This document shows, in pieces, positions 1-8,137 of a stretch of DNA of 64,000 bases; within the stretch, counting starts at the first letter, position 1; each line of letters begins with the position of its first letter. The notes beneath the pieces are model-generated. The model did not search any database and had not been told where the DNA came from. It saw nothing but the letters and a program-made list of their open reading frames with translations. The DNA comes from Streptomyces sp. NBC_00258 (lineage in GTDB: Bacteria > Actinomycetota > Actinomycetes > Streptomycetales > Streptomycetaceae), in assembly GCF_036182465.1 (NCBI RefSeq), contig NZ_CP108081.1, positions 5,518,001-5,582,000 of the forward strand, written 5' to 3'. Both the position numbers and the translations under genes were made by a program.

Positions 1-217
1 CCCCGACAATGACTGCGTAGATGAGGCCGCTGCTGCTCACGCCTCACACGGTAGAGGGGTTTGCGTGAGGCCATCTGCCAATTGAGCCGGTGTGTCGCAC
101 GATCTGGCTGATATTTCGAGCTTTTTTTGTGACCGATGCGATCAGCAGGCCGCCAGGGGCGCGAAATTAATGCCCGAGGATGGTCGATCGCCGATCACTT
201 TCGAACACCCATTTCAT
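1..217. other. Gene-free left edge
   Basis: I see no convincing coding sequence here. The stretch lies beyond the stop of the leftward GNAT gene and is less GC-rich than the rest of the window, with a run of seven T at about 123-129. It may hold the end of that transcript or the promoter of a gene outside the window. Confidence 0.4.
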
Positions 218-847
218 TTACGCGGTGTTCCGGGGGGTGTCCCGCGGTGAGTTTTCGGACGTGTTCCGCGAGCGTGTCCGCCGCCAGCGGGCCAGCAGTC
301 CTTCGGGCACCTCTTCGGCCGTGAGCGCGAAGACGAGGTGGTCACGCCAGGCGCCGTCGATGTGGAGATAACGTGGACGAAGGCCTTCGTCGCGGAATCC
401 GAGTTTCTCCACGACCCGTCGGCTCGGTCCGTTCTCGGGCCGAATACAGACCTCGATGCGGTGCAGACCAACGGTTCGGAAGCAGTGGTCGGACACAAGC
501 GCCACGGCAGTCGGCATCACTCCGCGACCGGCGACCGCCTCGTCCACCCAGTAGCCGATATGGCCCGAGCACATCGAGCCCCAGGTGATTCCGGCGACCG
601 TCAACTGCCCGACGAGCCGCCCCTGGTACTCGATGACGAACGGCAGCATCCGCCCCGAGTTCGCCTCGGCGCGCAGATGCCGGACCATCTGGCGATAGGT
701 CGGCCGGTGGGCGATCGGCCCGCTGGGCGTGGGCGGCGGGATGGTCGCCTCCCAGGGGCGCAGCCAGTCCCGGTTACGGCGGTTCACGTCGCGCCAGGCC
801 CGCTGGTCGCGCAGCTTTATGGGCCGGAGGACCACATCGCCGTCCAC
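218..847 (-). CDS. GNAT acetyltransferase, RimJ/RimL type
   Basis: A 209-residue protein of the GNAT fold, most like the RimJ/RimL group that acetylates N-termini of ribosomal and other proteins. The N-terminal VLRPIKLRDQRAW, the central G-R-L-V-G-Q-L-T strand, the acetyl-CoA loop (V-A-G-R-G) and the C-terminal NGPSRRVVEKLGF motif are all in place. The GTG start at 847 lacks a clear ribosome binding site and lies 26 bases behind the moaB stop, so translation is probably coupled. It is the last gene of the leftward galU-moeA-moaC-moaB run, but nothing ties it to cofactor synthesis. The last 20 residues are Arg/Thr/Asn-rich and probably disordered. The substrate is unknown. Confidence 0.85.
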   Translation of the reverse strand: MDGDVVLRPIKLRDQRAWRDVNRRNRDWLRPWEATIPPPTPSGPIAHRPTYRQMVRHLRAEANSGRMLPFVIEYQGRLVGQLTVAGITWGSMCSGHIGYWVDEAVAGRGVMPTAVALVSDHCFRTVGLHRIEVCIRPENGPSRRVVEKLGFRDEGLRPRYLHIDGAWRDHLVFALTAEEVPEGLLARWRRTRSRNTSENSPRDTPRNTA

Positions 848-873
848 CAGCTCGACCGGCCAGGATGGGCTGT

Positions 874-1422
874 TCAGCTCACACCCCCACTGCCGCTGGG
901 TCTGGGGTGGTCGCCGCCGCGGATCTGCTCGACGGCGTGGATCAGGAGGGGTTCGAGGACGGCGAGACCGTCCCGCACCCCGCCGGTGGAACCGGGAAGG
1001 TTCACGATCAGTGTCCTCTCCGCGACCCCGGCGAGGCCCCGGGAGAGCGCCGCCGTGGGCACCTTCTCCCTTCCGAACGCCCTGATGGCCTCGGGAATGC
1101 CCGGCACCTCGTACGTGATCACCTCGCGCGTGGCCTCGGGGGTGCGGTCGGTGGGTGAGATGCCCGTGCCGCCGGTGGTCACGATGACGTCGTACCCGGC
1201 CTGGGCGCCCACCCGCAGGGCGTTCTCGACGGGGTCACCGTCAGGGACCACCCACGGTCCGTCGACCGCGAAGCCGAACTTCATGAGCCCCTCCGCGATC
1301 AGGGGCCCGCCCCTGTCCTCGTAGACACCCGCCGCAGCCCGGTTCGAGGCCGTCACGACGAGCGCGCTGTACGGGGCGGTCAGCGCGCCGCCGATCGGTG
1401 GTTCGGCCGGTGCCGCCGTCAT
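874..1422 (-). CDS. moaB: MogA/MoaB-family molybdenum cofactor biosynthesis protein
   Basis: A 182-residue protein with the MoCF-binding fold that adenylates molybdopterin before molybdate insertion. Visible landmarks are the N-terminal ALVVTASNRAA strand, the TTGGTGISPTDRTPEAT loop that binds molybdopterin, and LIVNLPGSTGGVRDGL near the C-terminus. The start codon overlaps the moaC stop by four bases (ATGA), so the genes are translationally coupled. MogA and MoaB cannot be told apart from sequence alone; in actinomycetes this single protein usually fills the MogA role, upstream of MoeA in the pathway. Residues after about 172 are a Gly/Ser/Pro tail. Confidence 0.93.
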   Translation of the reverse strand: MTAAPAEPPIGGALTAPYSALVVTASNRAAAGVYEDRGGPLIAEGLMKFGFAVDGPWVVPDGDPVENALRVGAQAGYDVIVTTGGTGISPTDRTPEATREVITYEVPGIPEAIRAFGREKVPTAALSRGLAGVAERTLIVNLPGSTGGVRDGLAVLEPLLIHAVEQIRGGDHPRPSGSGGVS

Positions 1423-1898
1423 GCCCGGCTCCAGTCGCCGGACTTGCCGCCCGTCTTCTCCTCCACACGCACGTCCGTGATGACCGCCCCCTTGTCGACC
1501 GCCTTGACCATGTCGATCACGGTGAGAGCCGCGACGGTGACCGCGGTGAGGGCCTCCATCTCGACGCCCGTGCGGTCGGTGGTCTTCACGGTGGCCAGGA
1601 TCTCGACGGCGTCGTCCGCGACCGACAGGTCAAGCTTGACACCCGACACCGACAACGGGTGACAGAGCGGGATCAGATCCGGTGTGCGCTTGGCGCCCAT
1701 GATGCCCGCGATGCGCGCGGTGGCGAGGGCGTCTCCCTTGGGGACCCCCTCGCCGCGCAGCAGCTCGATCACGCGGGGCGAGACGAGGACGCGACCGCTC
1801 GCGCGGGCCGTGCGGGCGGTCACGTCCTTCTCGGACACATCCACCATGCGGGCGGCGCCCGCCTCGTCGATGTGGGTCAGTCGGTCCTGCGTACTCAT
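1419..1898 (-). CDS. moaC: Cyclic pyranopterin monophosphate synthase
   Basis: MoaC acts with MoaA to turn GTP into cyclic pyranopterin monophosphate, the first step of molybdopterin synthesis. The 159-residue protein begins MSTQDRLTHIDEAGAARMVDVS and carries IPLCHPLS and DRTGVEMEALTAV, the most conserved parts of the family, including the active-site His and the Glu-Met-Glu stretch. An in-frame ATG at 1940 would add 14 residues, but the shorter start matches the usual 158-161 residue length and N-terminus. The gene lies 63 bases behind moeA and overlaps moaB. No moaA, moaD or moaE is in the window, so the rest of the pathway is elsewhere. Confidence 0.95.
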   Translation of the reverse strand: MSTQDRLTHIDEAGAARMVDVSEKDVTARTARASGRVLVSPRVIELLRGEGVPKGDALATARIAGIMGAKRTPDLIPLCHPLSVSGVKLDLSVADDAVEILATVKTTDRTGVEMEALTAVTVAALTVIDMVKAVDKGAVITDVRVEEKTGGKSGDWSRA

Positions 1899-1961
1899 GA
1901 TGGCTGGGGCGCTCCCGGTCGGGCCTGTTGTGCGCGACACGGTACCCCCAACTCGGGGCCT

Positions 1962-3284
1962 TCAGCCGAGGAGGACCACGTCGACCTCGGTGCCGGGCTC
2001 CACGGACTCGTCGGACTCGGGGACGACGATCAGCGCGTTCGCGTGCGCGAGGGCCGCGATCAGGTGGGATCCGGCGCCGCCGACGGGCGTCACCTCCCCG
2101 TCCGCGTACCGTCCGCGCAGGAATTGACGGCGTCCGGCGGGCGAGGTGAGCGCCTTGTCCGTACGGAGGGTCGCCCTGGTGGTGGACCGGTGGACGTCGT
2201 CGACGCCCATCAGTGTGCGGATCGCGGGGCGCACGAACAGCTCGAAGGACACGTACGACGACACGGGGTTGCCCGGGAGCGCGAGCAGCGGGGTGTGGTC
2301 GGGGCCGATGGAGCCGAAGCCCTGGGGCTTGCCGGGCTGCATGGCGAGCTTGCGGAAGTCGATGCCGCTGCCCGCCTCGTCCTCGTCGCCGACGGAGGAC
2401 AGGGCCTCCTTGACGACGTCGTACGCGCCGACGCTGACGCCGCCCGTGGTGACCACGAGGTCTGCGCGGATGAGCTGGTCCTCGATGGTGGCGCGGAGTG
2501 TCTCGGCGTCGTCGGCGACCGCGCCCACGCGGTAGGCGATCGCGCCGGCGTCACGGGCGGCGGCGCACAGCGCGAAGCTGTTGGAGTCGTAGATCTGGCC
2601 GGTGCCCAACTGCTCGTCGGGCTGGACCAGTTCGCTGCCGGTGGACATGACGACCACGCGCGGGCGCGGGCGCACCCGGACGGTGCCCCGGCCGATCGCG
2701 GCGAGCAGGCCGATCTGCGGCGGGCCGAGGACGGTGCCCGCAGCAAGGGCGCGGTCGCCGGCCTTCACGTCGCTGCCCTTGGCGCGCACGTGCGCGCGTG
2801 CCTGTGCCGAGCGGTGGACGTGGACCTCGCCGGAGGCGCCCTCGGGGGACGCGCTGCGGGCGCGCATCCCGGAGACGGGGCCCTCGCCGAGGCCCCCGTC
2901 GGTCCACTCCACGGGGACGACGGCCTCGGCGCCGGGCGGCAGCGGGGCACCCGTCATGATGCGGGCGGCCTGGCCGGGTCCCACGTTTAGCAGCTCGGAC
3001 TCGCCCGCCGCGACGTCGCCGACGACCGTGAGCACGGCCGGGTACTCCTCGCTCGCGCCCGCGACATCGGCGACCCGGACCGCGTACCCGTCCATCGAGC
3101 TGTTGTCGAACGGCGGCAGGGAGACCGGCACGGTGACGTCCTCGACCAGGACGCAGCCCTGGGCGTCGAGGAGCTGCAGCTCGATGGCTTCGAGGGGGCG
3201 GACGGTCGCGAGGATGTCCTCCAGGTGCTCGGACACCGACCAGAGGTGGTCCTGGCCGGTGACACGGGTCGCGGCGCTGCTCAA
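1962..3284 (-). CDS. moeA: Molybdopterin molybdenumtransferase MoeA (Glp)
   Basis: A 440-residue protein that inserts molybdate into adenylated molybdopterin. It has an N-terminal MoeA domain (DNSSMDGYAVR, GQAARIMTGAPLPPGAEAVVPVE), a central MoCF-binding domain (VVTTGGVSVGAYDVVKEAL at about 280-300, then LPGNPVSSYVSFELFV) and the C-terminal beta-barrel domain IV. I chose a TTG start at 3284 because GAGGAG lies 12 bases upstream and the first residues (LSSAATRVTGQDHLWSV) fit the family; a longer in-frame start at 3407 would run deep into galU. The start is four bases after the galU stop and the ribosome binding site lies inside galU, which indicates coupling. Confidence 0.94.
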   Translation of the reverse strand: MSSAATRVTGQDHLWSVSEHLEDILATVRPLEAIELQLLDAQGCVLVEDVTVPVSLPPFDNSSMDGYAVRVADVAGASEEYPAVLTVVGDVAAGESELLNVGPGQAARIMTGAPLPPGAEAVVPVEWTDGGLGEGPVSGMRARSASPEGASGEVHVHRSAQARAHVRAKGSDVKAGDRALAAGTVLGPPQIGLLAAIGRGTVRVRPRPRVVVMSTGSELVQPDEQLGTGQIYDSNSFALCAAARDAGAIAYRVGAVADDAETLRATIEDQLIRADLVVTTGGVSVGAYDVVKEALSSVGDEDEAGSGIDFRKLAMQPGKPQGFGSIGPDHTPLLALPGNPVSSYVSFELFVRPAIRTLMGVDDVHRSTTRATLRTDKALTSPAGRRQFLRGRYADGEVTPVGGAGSHLIAALAHANALIVVPESDESVEPGTEVDVVLLG

Positions 3285-3288
3285 GTTG

Positions 3289-4191
3289 CTACATCTCCTC
3301 GGTGACGTAACTGCGAAGCCAGGTCCGGAAGTCCGGGCCCAGGTCTTCACGTTCGCACGCGAGTCGGACAATGGCACGCAGATAGTCGCCCCGGTCACCG
3401 GTGTCATAGCGGCGGCCCTTGAAGATCACGCCGTGCACCGGGCCGCCGATCTTCTCGTCGGCCGCGAGTTGCTGGAGGGCGTCGGTGAGCTGGATCTCGC
3501 CGCCGCGGCCGGGCTCGGTCTTGCGCAGTATGTCGAAGACGTGGGGGTCGAGGACGTAGCGGCCGATGATCGCGTAGTTGCTCGGGGCGTCGGCGGCGTT
3601 CGGCTTCTCGACCAGGTCGTGGACCTTGACGACGTCGCTGTCGTCGGTGGCGTCGACGGCCGCGCATCCGTAGAGGTGGATCTGCTCGGGGGCGACCTCC
3701 ATGAGGGCGATCACGCTGCCGCCGTGCTGCTCCTGGACGTCGACCATGCGCTTGAGCAGCGGGTCGCGCGGGTCGATCAGGTCGTCGCCGAGGAGCACGG
3801 CGAAGGGCTCGTGGCCGACGTGCGGGGCGGCACAGAGCACGGCGTGGCCGAGGCCCTTGGGGTCGCCCTGGCGGACGTAGTGCATGGTGGCGAGGTCGCT
3901 GGACTCCTGCACCTTGGCGAGCCGGTCGGCGTCGCCCTTCTTCTGAAGGGCCGATTCCAGCTCGTAGTTGCGGTCGAAGTGGTCCTCGAGGGGGCGCTTG
4001 TTGCGGCCCGTGATCATGAGGACGTCATCGAGGCCCGCGGACGCGGCCTCCTCGACCACGTACTGGATCGCCGGCTTGTCGACGACCGGCAGCATCTCCT
4101 TGGGAGTGGCTTTGGTGGCCGGCAGGAACCGGGTGCCGAGGCCTGCTGCGGGGATGACAGCCTTGCTGATCCTGGGGTGTGCCTGAGTCAT
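3289..4191 (-). CDS. galU: UTP-glucose-1-phosphate uridylyltransferase
   Basis: Makes UDP-glucose from UTP and glucose-1-phosphate for envelope polysaccharides and trehalose. The 300-residue protein shows the nucleotidyltransferase signature AVIPAAGLGTRFLPATKATPKEMLP, the Lys-containing KPAIQYVVEEA, LLGDDL for metal binding and VEKPNAADAPSNYAIIGRY, all typical of GalU. ATG 4191 (MTQAHPRISKAV) is preferred over an in-frame start at 4203. It opens the leftward run into the moe/moa genes, and its promoter must lie in the 94-base gap shared with the divergent cyclo-ligase gene. Why galU sits with cofactor genes is unclear, though the arrangement is common in Streptomyces as far as I recall. Confidence 0.95.
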   Translation of the reverse strand: MTQAHPRISKAVIPAAGLGTRFLPATKATPKEMLPVVDKPAIQYVVEEAASAGLDDVLMITGRNKRPLEDHFDRNYELESALQKKGDADRLAKVQESSDLATMHYVRQGDPKGLGHAVLCAAPHVGHEPFAVLLGDDLIDPRDPLLKRMVDVQEQHGGSVIALMEVAPEQIHLYGCAAVDATDDSDVVKVHDLVEKPNAADAPSNYAIIGRYVLDPHVFDILRKTEPGRGGEIQLTDALQQLAADEKIGGPVHGVIFKGRRYDTGDRGDYLRAIVRLACEREDLGPDFRTWLRSYVTEEM

Positions 4192-4285
4192 GCCCGACAC
4201 CATATCCGGTGCCTTTGTATGGAATCTGTGGCTCCGGTTAATTTGTTCTCATATGAGCGCATTATGAAGGGTACGGAACAAGTCT

Positions 4286-4912
4286 ATGAGCCACCTTGGA
4301 CCCGAACCCGAGTCTGGCAAGCGACTGTTGCGGCGAGGGTTCCTCACGGTGAGAAGCCGGTATACGGCCGATGACGTGCGGGAATCCGGGGCCGCACTCG
4401 CCACCCGCGCCCTGGAGCTGCCCGAACTGGCGCACGCGCGCACGGTGGCAGCTTACGTGTCTGTGGGGAGCGAACCGGGCACGCGTGCGCTCCTCGACGC
4501 ACTCCACGCGCGCGGCGTGCGCGTCCTGCTCCCGGCGCTGCTCCCGGACAACGACCTGGACTGGGGCGCGTACGCCGGAGAGGGCTCGCTCGTCGCCGTA
4601 CAACACCGGGGAAAGATGGCTCTCTTGGAGCCCGCGGGCGAGCGGCTGGGTCCGGACGCCGTGCTCGCGGCCGACGCCGTGCTGCTGCCGGGCCTGGCCG
4701 TGGACGCGCGCGGGACGCGGCTCGGCCGGGGCGGAGGATCGTACGACCGGGTGCTGGCGCGGCTCGACCGGGCGGGCGCGGATCCGGCCCTTGTGGTGCT
4801 GCTGTACGACTCCGAAGTGGTCGACCGCGTCCCCGGGGAGCCGCACGACCGGCCGGTGCACGCGGTGGTGACCCCTTCGGGAGTACGCCGCTTCCGCCGG
4901 CCCTCTCCGTAG
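4286..4912 (+). CDS. 5-formyltetrahydrofolate cyclo-ligase
   Basis: Converts 5-formyl-THF to 5,10-methenyl-THF with ATP, returning stored formyl-folate to one-carbon metabolism. The 208-residue protein has the N-terminal basic LRRGFLTVRSRYT helix, the VAAYVSVGSEPGTRALLDAL segment, and the phosphate/folate-binding GTRLGRGGGSYDRVLARL motif at about 150-165, all typical of the family (usual length 190-210). It is divergent from galU and followed by a long perfect palindrome that separates it from the convergent acylase gene. Confidence 0.93.
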   Translation: MSHLGPEPESGKRLLRRGFLTVRSRYTADDVRESGAALATRALELPELAHARTVAAYVSVGSEPGTRALLDALHARGVRVLLPALLPDNDLDWGAYAGEGSLVAVQHRGKMALLEPAGERLGPDAVLAADAVLLPGLAVDARGTRLGRGGGSYDRVLARLDRAGADPALVVLLYDSEVVDRVPGEPHDRPVHAVVTPSGVRRFRRPSP

Positions 4913-4976
4913 AGGCCGGTCGCACGGTGGGAGCCTCGGCCTCTCCGTAGGGGCCGCGACCGCTCCCGCAGGGGCG

Positions 4977-5032
4977 GCACCACGTGAGAACGGCCCTCCA
5001 CGCGCGCGTGGAGGGCCGTTCTCACGTGGTGC
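4977..5032. terminator. Perfect 56-base palindrome, bidirectional terminator
   Basis: Arms of 28 bases (4977-5004 and 5005-5032) are exactly complementary with no spacer; the left arm starts GCACCACGTGAGAACGGCC. It abuts the stop codon of the leftward acylase gene and lies 64 bases past the cyclo-ligase stop, so it most likely terminates both convergent transcripts. There is no T tract, as usual for Streptomyces. Confidence 0.85.
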
Positions 5033-7801
5033 TCAGGGCTTAAGGACCAGCGTGTCCGACGTTTCCTCGTCGACCGCCTGCTCCTTGTAGGCCCAGGGCA
5101 GCAGTTCGCCCTTGACCCACTTGCCCGTCTGGTCGATGTAGTGGGCGCTGTAGGCGTGCCCGGAGGCACCGGTGAGGTTGATCCACTTCGACTTGTCGAA
5201 GTCCTCGAGGTTCACCACCATGCGCATCGACGGCACCCAGACCACGGAGTAGCCGCCCGCGGCGTTCCAGCCGGTGGCGTTCACCGCCGCCTCGCCGCCG
5301 CCCATGTTGTACGGGCCGCGGTTGAGCATGTACTTCAGGAAGCCGGGCCCTTCGAGGCCCAGGGTCTGGTTCTTGAGGTAGAGCCGGTGCAGCCGGCCCC
5401 AGTTCCAGCTGTCGATGTCCTTGCCGAGCTTGGCGGTGAGCTCCCAGCGGGCGTCCGTGAGGGCCCGCCCGAAGAGCTCGTCGCGGGTGTTGACGGCCTT
5501 GTCGGTACGCGTCTTCGGCGCCGACCACCAGGCGTTGTCCTCGTCGTCGAGGATCTTGCGCACCACCTCGAACCAGCGGTCGCCGCCGTCCGGCTGCGCA
5601 CTGTCGGCGTCGCGCTGACCGCACTCGCGCACCCGCCGGTCCTCGTCGGCGGGACCGGTGGAGTCCACCGGCTCGACGTTCAGGCACTGGCCCTCGACCC
5701 GCAGCTCCTTGGGCAGCTTGTTGCCGAAGGCGAGCTTGAGGATGTTGCGCCAGGTCGCGTTGAAGTACGCGGCCGCGGCCGAGTCGGCGTCCTGGGTGTA
5801 GTTCCAGCCCTCCAGGAGCTTCTGCGCCTCACGGACGTGCTTGTCGGCCACGTCGATCTTGAGCAGCTTGGGCACCAGGAGCTTGGCGATCTCGCTGCTG
5901 TTGTCGAGCTGCATCTGGCGCATGTCGTCGGTCGAGATCTTGCCGCCGCCCTTGATCTTCGACTCGATGAGATCGGCGATCCGCTGGCTGCGCGTGCCGT
6001 AGCCCCAGTCAGTGGTGAGCGTGTACGGGTACTTGTCCTTGTCGACGACGGCCTGGTTGGCGGTCACGATGTAGCCGCGGTCGGGGTTGTACTCGTAGGG
6101 CAGCTCGGCCTGCTTGATGTAACCGGTCCAGCGGTACTTGGAGTCCCAGCCGGGCGAGGGGAGCGAGCCGTCGCCCTCACCGCGGATGGGGATCCTGCCC
6201 GGCAGCTGGTAGCCGATGTTGTCGTCCCTGTCCGCGTAGGTCAGGTTCTGCGAGGGCACGTCGAACAGGGCGGCCGCCTTGCGGAACTCCGTCCAGTCGG
6301 TGGCCTTGTTCATCGCGAACACGGCGTCCATCGAGTTGCCCGGGTTCAGGGCGGTCCAGCGCAGGGAGATGCCGTAGCCGTCGCCGCGGTCCGGTGCCGC
6401 GCTGTCGACGGTGGCCTTCTTGCCGACCTTCACGAGCTCGTCGTCGCGGTCGGACAGCAGCGGTCCGTTGTTGGTCTCCCGGACGACGATGGTCTTGGCC
6501 TCGCCGCCCGCGACGTTGATCTTCTCCTCGCGGGTGGTGAAGGCCTTCACCTTGTCGTCGTACTCGTAGCCGTTCCCGGTGAGCTTCTCCAGGTACAGGT
6601 CGGTGACGTCGGCCCCGGAGTTGGTCATGCCCCAGGCGATGCTCTGGTTGTGGCCGATGACCACGCCCGGCATGCCCGCGAAGGTGTACCCGGAGACGTC
6701 GTACTGGCACTTCTCGGAGACGCTCCTGCAGTGCAGGCCCATCTGGTACCAGACGGACGGCAGCGAGGGCGACAGGTGCGGGTCGTTGGCGAGCAGTGGC
6801 TTGCCGGTGATGGTGTGGGTGCCCTTGACGACCCAGGAGTTCGAGCCGATGCCGTTGCCGTTCACGCCGACGGCCGCCGGGACGTCGTCGAGCACCTTGT
6901 AGAGGCCCGACAGCTGACTCTGCAGCCCGGAGGGGGCCTCGGCGTTGTTCGCCAGTCCGGTACCCGCCGCGGACTGCGTACCGCCGGTACCGGTACCGGT
7001 ACCGGAGTCGCCGCCCTGCTGATACTCCCCGGTGGTGCTGTTGTACTCGCCCTCCTGCACGATCGGCTTGTTCCGGTCGTACGGGTACGCCGGGTACAGG
7101 TCGTCGATCTGCTGCGGGCCCAGACGGCTGGTCATCAGGGAGCGGTCGATCTCGTCCTGCATGTTGCCGCGCAGGTCCCAGGCCATCGCCTTGAGCCAGG
7201 CCACCGAGTCGACCGGGGTCCACTCCTTGGGCTTGTAGTCGTTGCGGAAACCGAGGGCCGCGTACTCCAGTGAGATGTCCGCGCTGTCCTTGCCCTTCAG
7301 GTACGCGTTGACCCCCTTGGCGTATGCCTGCAGGTACTTCTTCGTCTCCGCGGAGAGCGTGGTCTTGTACTCCTTCTCCGCCACCCGGTCCCAGCCGAGC
7401 GTGCGCAGGAACTCGTCCTCGTCGACCTGGCTCTCGCCGAACATCTCGGAGAGCCTGCCGGCCGTCATGTGACGGCGTACGTCCATCTCGTAGAACCGGT
7501 CCTGCGCCTGGACGTAGCCCTGCGCCATGAACAGGTCCGCGTCGGTCGAGGCGTAGATCTGCGGGATCCCGTAGCCGTCGCGCTTCACGTCCACGGGGCC
7601 CGACAGGCCGTCGAGCGTGATGGAACCCTTGGTCTGGGGGAAGGAGGCACGGACGGTGCTGATGCTCCAGAACGACCCGTAGGCGACGCCGCCGATGATG
7701 GCCAGAACCAGGACGATCAGGATCAGACGGGCTCTGCGCCCCTTCTTCCTGCCGGACTTGCCGGGCTTTTGACCGGAAGATGCGGTGGTGTTGGGGGGCA
7801 T
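5033..7801 (-). CDS. Penicillin acylase-family Ntn hydrolase, membrane-anchored
   Basis: A 922-residue precursor of the penicillin/acyl-homoserine-lactone acylase family. An N-terminal basic stretch (GRKKGRRAR) and one hydrophobic helix (about 25-45) anchor it to the membrane with the enzyme outside. The alpha chain contains VDVKRDGYGIPQIYAS and GYVQAQDRFYEMD; an Ala/Gly/Thr-rich linker (about 262-290) precedes the autocatalytic site GIGSNSWVVKG, where Ser320 would become the N-terminal nucleophile of the beta chain. ANDPHL, PGVVIGHNQSIAWG and the late NAAGGYSVVWVPSMRM follow. ATG 7801 has AAGGAC upstream; a longer in-frame start at 7885 is unlikely. Substrates in this subgroup are mostly unknown: beta-lactams, acyl amides or acyl-homoserine lactones are possible. 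Confidence 0.9.
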   Translation of the reverse strand: MPPNTTASSGQKPGKSGRKKGRRARLILIVLVLAIIGGVAYGSFWSISTVRASFPQTKGSITLDGLSGPVDVKRDGYGIPQIYASTDADLFMAQGYVQAQDRFYEMDVRRHMTAGRLSEMFGESQVDEDEFLRTLGWDRVAEKEYKTTLSAETKKYLQAYAKGVNAYLKGKDSADISLEYAALGFRNDYKPKEWTPVDSVAWLKAMAWDLRGNMQDEIDRSLMTSRLGPQQIDDLYPAYPYDRNKPIVQEGEYNSTTGEYQQGGDSGTGTGTGGTQSAAGTGLANNAEAPSGLQSQLSGLYKVLDDVPAAVGVNGNGIGSNSWVVKGTHTITGKPLLANDPHLSPSLPSVWYQMGLHCRSVSEKCQYDVSGYTFAGMPGVVIGHNQSIAWGMTNSGADVTDLYLEKLTGNGYEYDDKVKAFTTREEKINVAGGEAKTIVVRETNNGPLLSDRDDELVKVGKKATVDSAAPDRGDGYGISLRWTALNPGNSMDAVFAMNKATDWTEFRKAAALFDVPSQNLTYADRDDNIGYQLPGRIPIRGEGDGSLPSPGWDSKYRWTGYIKQAELPYEYNPDRGYIVTANQAVVDKDKYPYTLTTDWGYGTRSQRIADLIESKIKGGGKISTDDMRQMQLDNSSEIAKLLVPKLLKIDVADKHVREAQKLLEGWNYTQDADSAAAAYFNATWRNILKLAFGNKLPKELRVEGQCLNVEPVDSTGPADEDRRVRECGQRDADSAQPDGGDRWFEVVRKILDDEDNAWWSAPKTRTDKAVNTRDELFGRALTDARWELTAKLGKDIDSWNWGRLHRLYLKNQTLGLEGPGFLKYMLNRGPYNMGGGEAAVNATGWNAAGGYSVVWVPSMRMVVNLEDFDKSKWINLTGASGHAYSAHYIDQTGKWVKGELLPWAYKEQAVDEETSDTLVLKP

Positions 7802-8137
7802 CGCTGTCCTTGCTGTCCTCACGCGAGCGGCAGGCGGGCTTGTCCATTTGACTGAGCGCTGGAGCAACCATAGGCGCAGGGCCAACTCGGACTTGACGCG
7901 GAGTCGGGAACCCGGGCGGACGGGAGTTCGATCTTGCCTTGCCGAGTGTCAAGAAAGCGTCAAGAGTTAGGTAAGGTAACGAAGTAGTTGAACCATCGAG
8001 CCGGCTGAACCGGCCACGGTTGCACCGAACAAGGTGATCCAACCGGTCAATGCGGTCCAACTGGTCAAAGTGATCCACCCGGAACGGCGAGAAGGGAACA
8101 GCCGCTGACTGTCCACCACCTCAACCAGCTCCTGCTC
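7802..8137. promoter_or_regulatory. Divergent intergenic region with imperfect direct repeats
   Basis: This 336-base gap holds the divergent promoters of the acylase and the antiporter. At 8035-8080 there are imperfect direct repeats: TGATCCAACCGGTCAA (8035-8050), CGGTCCAACTGGTCAA (8053-8068) and GTGATCCACCC (from 8070), about 18 bases apart. They could be binding sites for a regulator of the antiporter. No gene is evident. Confidence 0.45.
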